Below, one piece after another: positions 8,060 through 15,365 of a stretch of DNA of 64,000 bases; the first letter of the stretch is position 1, and the number at the start of each line of letters is the position of its first letter. Under the pieces are notes generated by a model, which was not told where the DNA came from, searched no databases, and saw only the letters and a list, made by a program, of their open reading frames with translations. Made by a program: the position numbers and the translations under genes. Source of the DNA: Alphaproteobacteria bacterium (GTDB taxonomy: Bacteria; Pseudomonadota; Alphaproteobacteria; CAAHEQ01; UBA3637); assembly GCA_017466695.1 (NCBI GenBank), contig JAFTTR010000017.1, positions 62,001 to 126,000 of the forward strand, written 5' to 3'.

Positions 8060-8088
8060 CTTATAACATACCTATTTATACATTGCAA
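8060..8088 (-). promoter_or_regulatory. Sigma-70-type promoter of the glycan operon, inside the inverted repeats
   Basis: Reading the minus strand, TTGCAA is separated by exactly 17 nt from TATAAG. The predicted transcript starts near 8053, crosses the left inverted repeat and enters the recombinase-like gene at 8008. I found no equally good promoter between 8008 and the end of the visible operon. The same TTGCAA-17-TATAAT architecture drives def at 12085. The element is entirely contained in the 124 bp between the two 26-bp inverted repeats. Confidence 0.6.
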
Positions 8089-8173
8089 GGTGTTTAAAAA
8101 AAAGATTTGTAATTCATTGGATTATTTCAAGATACTTTTTTTGAATAAAGGTAGAAAAGTGTGTAAAAAAAAC

Positions 8174-8199
8174 GACCCTTAAATTTACACGGTTTTAAA
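8174..8199. repeat. Right inverted repeat of candidate invertible promoter
   Basis: The inverted partner of 8024-8049, with core gacccttaaatttacac followed by ggttttaaa. Together the two arms frame 124 bp that hold the only promoter seen for the glycan operon. It is followed by about 28 nt and then a terminator hairpin, so inversion would point the promoter at a terminator. Confidence 0.8.
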
Positions 8200-8227
8200 T
8201 TAAGATAACTATTTGATATAACGAAAA

Positions 8228-8256
8228 AAATCCCCCATTTTTACATGAGAGATTTT
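8228..8256. terminator. Terminator hairpin, probably bidirectional
   Basis: An 11-bp stem (aaatcccccat with atgagagattt, two G-U pairs on one strand) has a 6-base loop and is flanked by A and T runs on both sides. On the minus strand it ends the prepilin-like gene that stops at 8284. On the plus strand it would stop any transcript leaving the inverted-repeat element to the right. Confidence 0.7.
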
Positions 8257-8283
8257 TTTATTTTTTAATACAATTAATTGTTA

Positions 8284-8778
8284 TTATTGAAAGCTGTTCA
8301 ACGTTTTTTTATCAGCCTTTAACATAACTTCAACAACACCAGAAGAAACCTCAACTGATCCTTGTGTATACGTTTTTTCATAAGGAGATGAAACATCAAA
8401 ACCAAACTTGTCTAACAAATTAAATTTTGTACATGAACTCTTAACATCACAATCAAGCGTCTTCATCCCAAATGTGATAACAACTTTTTTAAGTGGCGTT
8501 GAATTTTCCGTTCCATCTTCATTCATAAATGAAACTTGCTCTGTTTGAATAGAATGAATCCCTTTGGGAAGAGCAATACGCAATTCTCTCGCACTGATAT
8601 TTTTTTCTTTTGTTTTTGCCACTGTCAAAACTTTTGAAATTGCTTGAGAAAGCTGTGTTTCCCACCAACGTTCTTTGGCGTAATCGTACGTTACCAAACC
8701 AGCAACAGACACAATCGCCAAAACCATTAAAACCCCCAACATTTCAACCATCGAACGACCTGATTGTTGTTTTTTCAT
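8284..8778 (-). CDS. Type IV prepilin-like protein
   Basis: A 164-residue protein with a class III (prepilin peptidase) leader. Six residues, MKKQQS, precede G|RSMVEMLGVLMVLAIVSVAG, with the Glu at position +5 of the mature chain and one hydrophobic helix. The rest is a small globular domain with two cysteines (DCDVKSSC) that could form a disulfide. ATG 8778 is preferred over the in-frame TTG at 8784 because AAGGGG lies 7 nt upstream. It should be inserted in the inner membrane and assembled in a type IV pilus or type II secretion pseudopilus. A paralogue with the same leader is at 11039. It lies downstream of an LptM-like gene and argS on the same strand. Confidence 0.8.
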   Translation of the reverse strand: MKKQQSGRSMVEMLGVLMVLAIVSVAGLVTYDYAKERWWETQLSQAISKVLTVAKTKEKNISARELRIALPKGIHSIQTEQVSFMNEDGTENSTPLKKVVITFGMKTLDCDVKSSCTKFNLLDKFGFDVSSPYEKTYTQGSVEVSSGVVEVMLKADKKTLNSFQ

Positions 8779-8793
8779 ATTCAATCCCCTTTT

Positions 8794-8922
8794 TTATTCT
8801 TCAATTATATATGCGTGTGGATAAAAAGAATCCTTCGGCTCTTGTGGTTTTGACCGTCTACCACAAGAACAAAGCATTGCCACAACACCCATCACACAAC
8901 AAAAAATCAAAATAGTACGCAT
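8794..8922 (-). CDS. Small lipoprotein, LptM-like
   Basis: A 42-residue protein that is easy to miss. It starts at ATG 8922 with AGGAG 6 nt upstream. The sequence begins MRTILIFCCVMGVVAMLCSC with a lipobox LCSC and lipidated Cys20 followed by Gly. The mature part is about 23 residues and holds the pattern CGRR, PxEP-like and YPxxY. That shape matches the small outer-membrane lipoproteins LptM (YifL), which help LptD mature and usually begin CGxKGPL. It lies 15 nt downstream of argS and is probably cotranscribed with it. The lipoprotein call is solid; the LptM relationship rests on size and the YP motif. Confidence 0.7.
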   Translation of the reverse strand: MRTILIFCCVMGVVAMLCSCGRRSKPQEPKDSFYPHAYIIEE

Positions 8923-8937
8923 ATTTTACTCCTATTT

Positions 8938-10701
8938 TTACATCTTATCAGGTACTTTTAACCCTAAAACATCAGCCATTTTAAGCGCAACCGTTAATGC
9001 ATATTTTGTCAACGCTAAACGAGATTTTTGAACACTTTCTTCAGCATCCTTGATGGGGCAATCATGATAGAATAAGTTAAAATCTTGCGCCAATTTGAAC
9101 AAATAATCACATACAACATGTGGTGCATTGTTGTCATAAGCTGTTTGAATACTATCCGGCATTGCATACAAGCGCAAAAGCAATTGTCTTTCAGCTGGAT
9201 GAGAAATTGTTGGCACATCTGTTGCTAACAAATCAAGCGACTCGCCCGATTTTTCAAGCAAAGATTTCATCCGAACCATTGCATACAATAAATATGGCCC
9301 TGTTTTTCCCTCAGTGCTTGTGAGCTTGTCTTCATCAAAGACGTAATTCTTCATCCGTTCATTCATCAAGTCAGCAAATTTAAGCGCTGAAACACCCACG
9401 ATTTTTGAAATTTCGGATTTCTCTTCCTCCGTCAAATCACGCCCCATTTCGCCACTGTTCATCTTTTTAAGCGCTGCATTTACAGATAAATCAATTAACA
9501 TGCGAAGCGTCATTACACCACCATCCCTTGTTTTAAATGGCTTATTATCCTTCCCATTAATTGTACCAAATCCAAGGTGTTTGACTGTTGTATTTTCAAG
9601 CAAACCAATCTTTTCAGCAGCATTAAAAACTTGTTCAAAATGCAAAGCTTGACGCGCATCTACAACGTATAAAATTTCTTCAGCGCCAAATTCTTCAACC
9701 CTCTCTTCAATGGTGGCTAAATCTGTGGCTGCATACATCACTGCCCCATCGGAGTTCACAGCAATTAACGGTGGTAAATCGTTGCCACTTTTTGATTTAC
9801 CAACTTCCATAATTTCTGCCCCAGCATCTTTGAACAAAACACCTTCTTGTCTTAACCGTTCTAACATGAGAAGTAAACGATTGTGAACATCTCTTTCCCC
9901 ACGCCACAATTCAAATGAAACACCTAACTCATCATACATTTGACGAATGGAACCCACAGATAATTCAACAAATTTATTCAAAAGCGCAAGCAATCCCTTT
10001 TCTTTATTTTGCAAACGCCGTGTGAAGTCTTTTGCCTTTGTTAAATAGGCTGGATCTTGCTTTGATTTTTGTGACGCAATTGGATACATCACTTCTAAAT
10101 CATGGCCTGTGAATGGTGCTTGAGATGGATATTCCCCTTCATATGCAGGGTTGAAATAAACACTTTCAGGTTCCCTTTCGGATAACTCTGCCATCAAAAG
10201 GCCCATTGGTAAACCCCAGTCACCCAAATGAACATCTCCAATAACTTTGTTCCCAACGAACTTATGCAAACGTTTAATCGCTTCCCCAATAATAGCTGGT
10301 CTTAAATGTCCCACATGAAGTGCTTTTGCAATATTTGGACCACCGTAGTCAAACACAACCGTTTTGCTTTGAGAAGGATTTTCATATCCAGATTTTTCAC
10401 TTGATAAAATTGAATAAGCAACTTCAGATAACGCTTCATTTGAAATCGTCATGTTAATAAACCCTGGCCCATCAACACTTACCTTTTCAAAAAAGGAATC
10501 CTCTTTTAAAAATGCAACAATTTTTTCAGCCAACGCTCTTGGATTTTGTTTCAGCACTTTAGCAAGAGGTAATGCCCCATTAGATTGATAATCACTAATA
10601 TCTGGTCGATCAGATAAACGCACAAGTAAAGTTGCATCCCTAAAACCAGCGTTTTCAAAAGCTGATTGTACTTTTTGTTTAACAAGTGAGGTTAAATTCA
10701 T
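8938..10701 (-). CDS. argS: Arginyl-tRNA synthetase
   Basis: A 587-residue class I aminoacyl-tRNA synthetase that charges tRNA-Arg with arginine. The N-terminal Arg-S additional domain (residues 1-90) is followed by the HIGH-type motif in GGPNIAKALHVGHLRPAIIG. The KMSK region is replaced by KPFKTRDGG, as in many ArgRS enzymes. The C-terminal DALR anticodon-binding domain contains GPYLLYAMVRMKSLL. The start is at ATG 10701, where AAAGGA is well spaced and the product begins MNLTSLVKQKV; a longer frame to 10770 lacks family sequence. The small lipoprotein gene follows 15 nt later. Confidence 0.97.
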   Translation of the reverse strand: MNLTSLVKQKVQSAFENAGFRDATLLVRLSDRPDISDYQSNGALPLAKVLKQNPRALAEKIVAFLKEDSFFEKVSVDGPGFINMTISNEALSEVAYSILSSEKSGYENPSQSKTVVFDYGGPNIAKALHVGHLRPAIIGEAIKRLHKFVGNKVIGDVHLGDWGLPMGLLMAELSEREPESVYFNPAYEGEYPSQAPFTGHDLEVMYPIASQKSKQDPAYLTKAKDFTRRLQNKEKGLLALLNKFVELSVGSIRQMYDELGVSFELWRGERDVHNRLLLMLERLRQEGVLFKDAGAEIMEVGKSKSGNDLPPLIAVNSDGAVMYAATDLATIEERVEEFGAEEILYVVDARQALHFEQVFNAAEKIGLLENTTVKHLGFGTINGKDNKPFKTRDGGVMTLRMLIDLSVNAALKKMNSGEMGRDLTEEEKSEISKIVGVSALKFADLMNERMKNYVFDEDKLTSTEGKTGPYLLYAMVRMKSLLEKSGESLDLLATDVPTISHPAERQLLLRLYAMPDSIQTAYDNNAPHVVCDYLFKLAQDFNLFYHDCPIKDAEESVQKSRLALTKYALTVALKMADVLGLKVPDKM

Positions 10702-10802
10702 TTTGTTTTTCCTTTTATATTCGAATACTAAATTTCTTCGAAGTATACTAAATCTTTTCAAAAAGTGCAAGATTATTTTAAGCTGACAAGCTCGTGGAAA
10801 AA

Positions 10803-10902
10803 GTAAAAAAAAAGAGGAAGGAGAACGACCCGATAGATTAAAAATGGGCTGCTTTCTTCCGAACCTGACCCGCTGTTTTTAGCTTTCGTCCGTTTCCTTC
10901 CT
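10803..10902 (-). ncRNA. ffs: 4.5S-type signal recognition particle RNA
   Basis: On the minus strand, an RNA of about 90-100 nt begins GGAAGGAAACGGACG and ends in the complementary CGTTCTCCTTCC, giving a long terminal stem. The apical loop contains the universal SRP core GGTTCGGAAGAAAGCAGCCC, in which the GGAA tetraloop and the AGCAG internal loop bind Ffh. The 3' stem is followed directly by a run of U residues that would terminate transcription. The exact ends are estimated. A well-formed promoter lies immediately upstream. The RNA pairs functionally with FtsY, encoded at 50727-51602. Confidence 0.92.
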
Positions 10903-10907
10903 TTTTT

Positions 10908-10936
10908 ATAATATGGTTTCTTTATATTATTTTCAA
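10908..10936 (-). promoter_or_regulatory. Promoter of the SRP RNA gene
   Basis: Reading the minus strand, TTGAAA is followed after 17 nt by TATTAT, and 6-7 nt later by the first G residues of the SRP RNA. The spacing to the RNA 5' end supports both calls. Confidence 0.75.
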
Positions 10937-10975
10937 GACCTAAAAATATTTTTTTAACAACTTATTGAAATTTAG

Positions 10976-11004
10976 TTGTTTTTAATTTTAATTTAAAGTA
11001 TACT
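10976..11004 (+). promoter_or_regulatory. Promoter of the second prepilin-like gene
   Basis: TTGTTT and TATACT are separated by 17 nt. The -10 box ends 34 nt before the ATG at 11039. It is divergent from the SRP RNA promoter. Confidence 0.6.
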
Positions 11005-11038
11005 AAAAAAGGTTACAAATAATTAGAGTGAGATTTAT

Positions 11039-11515
11039 ATGAAAAAACAGCAATCTGGTCGATCAATGATTGAAATGTTAGGCGTTCTTGCTATTATCGG
11101 CGTTCTCTCCATTGGAGGTATTATAGGGTACACCACAGCTATGAACAACTATCAAGCTGACCAAATTATTGATGCTTCTAATAAATACTCCTTCCATGTA
11201 TTTGAGTTATGTCAAAAAATATATAACAATAAAACAACAGGATTACAGGCTATTAAATTTTGCTCCCCTGCTACACCTGGGATGCAAACGTTTAAAGATT
11301 CTAAAATTGCAGCCATCCCTTTTGGTATTTATAAACAAGGTATTTCTTTTTCAAAAATAAAAGAACCAACACCTAATGTTTTTGAGGTCTATATTGAACA
11401 TAAATTAAAATCAAAAGATGTTTGTGAAGCAATCAAATCTCTAACTCATCAAAAAAGTGGCTGCATTGAAGACGAAGCGCCTTATGTTTTAACCATTCCT
11501 TTTAAGCAAAATTAA
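11039..11515 (+). CDS. Type IV prepilin-like protein
   Basis: A 158-residue protein with the leader MKKQQSG and mature start RSMIEMLGVLAIIGVLSIGG, including the conserved Glu at +5. The single hydrophobic helix spans about residues 8-30. The first 13 codons differ from the paralogue at 8284-8778 only at silent sites and one residue, while the bodies differ. Four cysteines are present in the globular part (LCQK, KFCSP, DVCEA, SGCIE), suggesting two disulfides outside the inner membrane. It is a monocistronic unit with its own promoter. It would need a prepilin peptidase and an assembly ATPase encoded elsewhere; whether it is a pilus subunit or a secretion pseudopilin is unresolved. Confidence 0.8.
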   Translation: MKKQQSGRSMIEMLGVLAIIGVLSIGGIIGYTTAMNNYQADQIIDASNKYSFHVFELCQKIYNNKTTGLQAIKFCSPATPGMQTFKDSKIAAIPFGIYKQGISFSKIKEPTPNVFEVYIEHKLKSKDVCEAIKSLTHQKSGCIEDEAPYVLTIPFKQN

Positions 11516-11520
11516 TTTTT

Positions 11521-12072
11521 TTAAATTAAAGTAAGAGGATAAACTTCTTCAACGGTATAGTACTTCCCTTCCCCATTTTCTCTTGCATGGCTTGCAAACA
11601 AGGAAAATGAATCCACTAAAAATTCCTTACTGTGGAATAAATTATTCATGGCAATATAGCGAAAAACCTCATCAATTGTTGTCCCTTGCAATTTCGCCAA
11701 ACTCACATGGGGAACAAATTTAAATCTATCTGCATCCCCAGCGCCAGCTTTTTTAACAGCTAAGTCAATTTTTTGTTGAAGTTCAGCAATAATTCTGGGT
11801 TCACTAACCCCTGTCCAAATGTGGTGAGGAATATTTTTTGAAGCAAAATAATTAATCTCTTTAAAAGACATATAAAACGCCGGAAATCTAATATATCTTA
11901 GTTCTTTCAGAACCTCTTCAGCAACGGGTTCTTCAACATCACCAACAAATCTTAAATTCAAATTTAATTTATCCTTTGGATGCCAAATCGCACCTTCTAA
12001 CCCACCTCGCAAAGCATAAATTTCATCTTTGATTTCTTCTGGCAAATCTAACCCAACGAATAGGCGTATCAT
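11521..12072 (-). CDS. thpR: 2'-5' RNA ligase / cyclic phosphodiesterase homologue
   Basis: A 183-residue member of the 2H phosphoesterase superfamily, beginning MIRLFVGLDLPEEI at ATG 12072 with AAGGAG upstream. The second catalytic motif is recognisable as FVPHVSLAKL (HxS). The first motif, normally HxT in LHLTLRFLG, reads LNLNLRFVGD, so both catalytic positions are asparagine. The family hydrolyses 2',3'-cyclic phosphates or ligates tRNA halves through 2'-5' bonds. Loss of the first motif makes ordinary catalysis doubtful, and the protein may only bind RNA or use altered chemistry. It is transcribed divergently from def. Confidence 0.8.
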   Translation of the reverse strand: MIRLFVGLDLPEEIKDEIYALRGGLEGAIWHPKDKLNLNLRFVGDVEEPVAEEVLKELRYIRFPAFYMSFKEINYFASKNIPHHIWTGVSEPRIIAELQQKIDLAVKKAGAGDADRFKFVPHVSLAKLQGTTIDEVFRYIAMNNLFHSKEFLVDSFSLFASHARENGEGKYYTVEEVYPLTLI

Positions 12073-12084
12073 AAAAAAACTCCT

Positions 12085-12113
12085 TTGCAAATTAATTTAA
12101 TTTAGTGTATAAT
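12085..12113 (+). promoter_or_regulatory. Promoter of the def-fmt-truA operon
   Basis: TTGCAA and a perfect TATAAT are separated by 17 nt. The -10 box ends 25 nt before the def start codon at 12139. Confidence 0.75.
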
Positions 12114-12138
12114 AAAAAAAAACAAAAAGGAAGTAAAA

Positions 12139-12672
12139 ATGACAAAATTAACAGTTTTAGAAATCCCTCATCCTGTTTTGTACGAAAAAGCACAACCCGT
12201 TGAGGAAGTAACCACAGAAATTCAAACTCTTTTGAGCGATATGCTTGAAACAATGTATAAAACAAACGGTGTCGGCCTTGCAGGCAATCAAGTCGGCGTT
12301 TTAAAAAGAGTTGTTGTTATTGATTGCGCCTCAAAAGAGGAAAAACCAGATCCAATTAAAATGGTTAACCCAAGAATTATTGAAAAATCTGAGGAGATGA
12401 TTTGTCATAACGAAGGCTGTTTATCCATTCCTCGTGAATATGCTGATGTTGTGCGACATGAAACGGTCACCGTTGAATATTTGGATGAAAATGGCACATT
12501 AAAACAACGAAAAGCTGACGGCTTGCTGGCTATTGCTATCCAACACGAACTTGACCATTTAGAAGGGATTTTATTTATTGACCATCTTTCTCCACTTAAA
12601 AGAAAAATGCTTTTAAAGCACTTAGAGAAAAGGCGCAAAAAACAAGCTCGTTTAGAAGAAGAAAACCAATAG
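12139..12672 (+). CDS. def: Peptide deformylase
   Basis: A 177-residue metalloenzyme that removes the formyl group from nascent polypeptides. The three family motifs are present: GVGLAGNQVG (motif 1, with Gly-Asn in place of the common Ala-Pro or Ala-Ala), EGCLSIP (motif 2, metal-ligand Cys) and QHELDHLEG (motif 3, HExxH). The basic C-terminal tail from about residue 155 is typical of alphaproteobacterial forms. It is first in an operon with fmt (11 nt gap) and truA, so formylation and deformylation are coordinately expressed. Confidence 0.97.
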   Translation: MTKLTVLEIPHPVLYEKAQPVEEVTTEIQTLLSDMLETMYKTNGVGLAGNQVGVLKRVVVIDCASKEEKPDPIKMVNPRIIEKSEEMICHNEGCLSIPREYADVVRHETVTVEYLDENGTLKQRKADGLLAIAIQHELDHLEGILFIDHLSPLKRKMLLKHLEKRRKKQARLEEENQ

Positions 12673-12683
12673 AAAGGGACAAT

Positions 12684-13589
12684 ATGAAAGTAATATTTAT
12701 GGGAACACCTGATTTTTCCGTTCCTGTGTTAGAAGCATTAGCAACACACCATGACGTCATTTGTGTTTACACCCAACCACCTCGCCCAGCTGGCAGAGGG
12801 AACAAACTTGTTTCATCCCCTGTTCAACAAGCTGCTGAACGATTAAACATCCCCGTTCGCACCCCTGTTTCTCTCAGAAAAGGGAATGCCACTCAAGAAT
12901 TTCAAGATCTTCAAGCTGATGTTGCCATTGTTTGCGCCTATGGACTTATTCTGCCTCAAGGGGTTTTAGATGCCCCTAAAATGGGTTGCATTAACGTTCA
13001 TGCCTCTCTTCTTCCCAGATGGCGTGGCGCAGCTCCCATTCAACGAGCTATTGAAGCTGGCGACACACAAAGTGGTGTAACCATTATGCAAATGGATGCA
13101 GGCCTTGATACAGGTGATATGCTTTTAAAAGGAGTTGTCCCCATTGATGAAAACACAACAGCACAAGTTTTGCATGACGCTTTGTCAAAACAAGGAGCTG
13201 AACTCATTATAAAAGTATTGGAAAATATGCCTGAACCAATTAAACAACCAGAAACAGGCATTACATATGCCGAAAAAATTCAAAAAACAGAAGCTTTAAT
13301 TGATTGGTCACTTCCAGCACAACAAATTAAAAATAAAATTATGGCATTCAATCCCTATCCTGCTGCCTATTTTATGTTAAATGGGGAACGAATCAAAGTT
13401 TTTAATGCTCAAGTTGAAGAGATAGAAATAAATGCTGCTGCTGGGGAGGTTTTAGACAACACCCTGCTTATTGCTTGTGGGAATAACACAGCGTTACGTC
13501 TAACTCAATTACAACGAGAAGGCAAAAAAAGAATGTCTGCCAGCGACCTATTAAAAGGTTTTGAGCTTAAGAAAGGAAGCACTATTTGA
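12684..13589 (+). CDS. fmt: Methionyl-tRNA formyltransferase
   Basis: A 301-residue enzyme that formylates initiator Met-tRNA using 10-formyltetrahydrofolate. The start motif MGTPDFSVPVLEAL is followed by the catalytic and folate-binding block NVHASLLPRWRGAAPIQRAI near residue 110. The C-terminal OB-like domain covers about residues 205-301. It lies between def and truA, and its TGA stop overlaps the TTG start of truA. Confidence 0.97.
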   Translation: MKVIFMGTPDFSVPVLEALATHHDVICVYTQPPRPAGRGNKLVSSPVQQAAERLNIPVRTPVSLRKGNATQEFQDLQADVAIVCAYGLILPQGVLDAPKMGCINVHASLLPRWRGAAPIQRAIEAGDTQSGVTIMQMDAGLDTGDMLLKGVVPIDENTTAQVLHDALSKQGAELIIKVLENMPEPIKQPETGITYAEKIQKTEALIDWSLPAQQIKNKIMAFNPYPAAYFMLNGERIKVFNAQVEEIEINAAAGEVLDNTLLIACGNNTALRLTQLQREGKKRMSASDLLKGFELKKGSTI

Positions 13590-14320
13590 GGTATAAACTT
13601 GTCATAGAATACGATGGCACTTCTTTTTGTGGGTGGCAAAGACAACAATCACGTCTTTCCATTCAACAACTCATTGAAGAAGCATTAAAAATAGTTCTAA
13701 AAGAAGAAATCACCCTTTTTGGCAGTGGAAGAACAGATGCAGGCGTTCACGCCCTTTGTCAAGTGGCACATTTTGATACAATCACTGAAGTTAACCCTTA
13801 TAAGTTAAGAGAATCTCTAAATGCCCTTGTCAGGCCCCATCCTGTTTCTATTAAATTAGTTGAACAAGTATCTGATGATTTTCATGCACGGTTTGGAGCG
13901 AAAAAAAGAACATATATTTATCGGATACTCAATACCCCTTATCCTCCTAGTTTAGAAAAAAATCGTGTTTGGTGGTATAGACATCCCCTTGATGTTGAGA
14001 TGATGAATAATGCTGCTCAACTCCTTATTGGGAAACATGATTTTTCAACATTTAGAGCATCTGAATGCCAAGCAAAATCCCCTATTAAAACGCTTGATTT
14101 TATATCACTTGAAAAACAAGGGGATGAGATTGTCATGACAATAACGGCAAAATCATTTTTACACCACCAAGTTCGCAACATTATTGGGACTCTCACACTG
14201 GTGGGCTCTCAAAAATGGACCATTGATGATTTTAAAAAAGCATTTAACTCTTGTGACAGAAAAGCTGGCGGACCCACAGCACCTGCTGAAGGGTTGTATT
14301 TTTTTAATATTGAATATTAA
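13586..14320 (+). CDS. truA: tRNA pseudouridine(38-40) synthase
   Basis: A 244-residue pseudouridine synthase acting on positions 38-40 of the tRNA anticodon arm. GSGRTDAGVHALCQVAHF (about residues 47-64) contains the catalytic Asp. The FLHHQVRNIIGTL and GGPTAPAEGLYF blocks are also conserved. The start codon is TTG at 13586, which overlaps the fmt TGA stop; GGAAG lies 6 nt upstream and no ATG or GTG is better placed. That arrangement suggests termination-reinitiation coupling with fmt. Confidence 0.95.
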   Translation: MRYKLVIEYDGTSFCGWQRQQSRLSIQQLIEEALKIVLKEEITLFGSGRTDAGVHALCQVAHFDTITEVNPYKLRESLNALVRPHPVSIKLVEQVSDDFHARFGAKKRTYIYRILNTPYPPSLEKNRVWWYRHPLDVEMMNNAAQLLIGKHDFSTFRASECQAKSPIKTLDFISLEKQGDEIVMTITAKSFLHHQVRNIIGTLTLVGSQKWTIDDFKKAFNSCDRKAGGPTAPAEGLYFFNIEY

Positions 14321-14384
14321 AATTTTATTCCACTTGCTTTAAATTATATTGATTTTAAAGTTTAAAATTCATATATTGTCAAGT

Positions 14385-15365
14385 ATGAGTATTTTTATTT
14401 GGCCTTTATCATTTTTATTTCTTTTGCTACCATTTATTGTGTATTTTACACTTCCACCAGTGAAAGAAAGTTCGAATTTATACGCCCTTAAAATTCCTTT
14501 TTTTAAGAGGATAAAATCTTTTGAGCAAATATCAAGTAAAGAAACACATTCAAAAAGCAGCCGATTTTTTTTGATTTTAATGTGGCTCTTTTTTACCACA
14601 GCAGTTGCCAGACCTGTTTGGTATCCAAGCGTCAGCGATACTCCCTTACAAGCGAGGAATATTGTACTCTCATTAGACGTATCAGAATCCATGAGTGCAC
14701 AAGATTTTCAATTAGGAACAGCTGATGTTACCAGATTAACAGCTGTTAAAAAAGTGGTTACAGATTTTTTAAACAAACGTGAAAATGATAATATTGGTTT
14801 TGTTTTGTTTGGAAACGAGGCTTACACATATGCGCCTCTTTCATTTGACAAAACAACACTTAAATCTTTATTAGATGAAATTGGAATCGGTATTGCAGGG
14901 AATATGACAGCCCTCGGAGATGGCCTTGCATTAGCCGTTCAAACAGCGCTTAAAGTTCCTGCTAAAAGCCAAATCGTCATATTATTATCAGATGGTTATG
15001 CAAATACAGGGGTTGTATCCGTCCCCCAAGCAATCGATCTTGCTAAACGCAATAATGTGAAAGTTTACACCATTGGTATTGGCTCACCTGAAGAAGTGGT
15101 TCAAAATTTTTATGGTCTAAAAATTCCAACACAATCAACTTTAGATGAAAAAACACTTCAAGCAATTGCAACGCAAACAGGTGGACAATACTTTTTAGCA
15201 AAAACAACAAACAATTTGCAAAACATATATAAAGTTATTGATAATCTAGAGCAAGAAGAAATAAATTTGCAATCTTTTAAACCAAGAAAAGAACTCTTTT
15301 TCATTCCTTTATTTTTAGGAGTTATTTGCTTATTCATCATTCTGATGAAACGGAGGTTTTTATGA
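14385..15365 (+). CDS. batA: BatA-like von Willebrand factor A protein
   Basis: A 326-residue inner-membrane protein with an N-terminal membrane segment (about 5-22), a second one near 60-75 and a C-terminal one (about 300-320). Between the last two lies a VWA domain with an intact MIDAS start DVSESMS and the later ILLSDGYANTG block. I place the start at ATG 14385 (MSIFIWPLSF), as in the family, although the ribosome site is weak; a TTG at 14349 would add 12 residues. Bat proteins are linked to oxidative stress tolerance and envelope integrity in other bacteria. Its stop overlaps the start of batB/C. Confidence 0.85.
   Translation: MSIFIWPLSFLFLLLPFIVYFTLPPVKESSNLYALKIPFFKRIKSFEQISSKETHSKSSRFFLILMWLFFTTAVARPVWYPSVSDTPLQARNIVLSLDVSESMSAQDFQLGTADVTRLTAVKKVVTDFLNKRENDNIGFVLFGNEAYTYAPLSFDKTTLKSLLDEIGIGIAGNMTALGDGLALAVQTALKVPAKSQIVILLSDGYANTGVVSVPQAIDLAKRNNVKVYTIGIGSPEEVVQNFYGLKIPTQSTLDEKTLQAIATQTGGQYFLAKTTNNLQNIYKVIDNLEQEEINLQSFKPRKELFFIPLFLGVICLFIILMKRRFL

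Noticed and set aside
12684-14320. Alternative ATG start for truA further downstream
   Set aside because: Starting later would remove the conserved first strand (YKLVIEYDGTSFCGWQRQ), so the TTG overlapping the fmt stop is kept.
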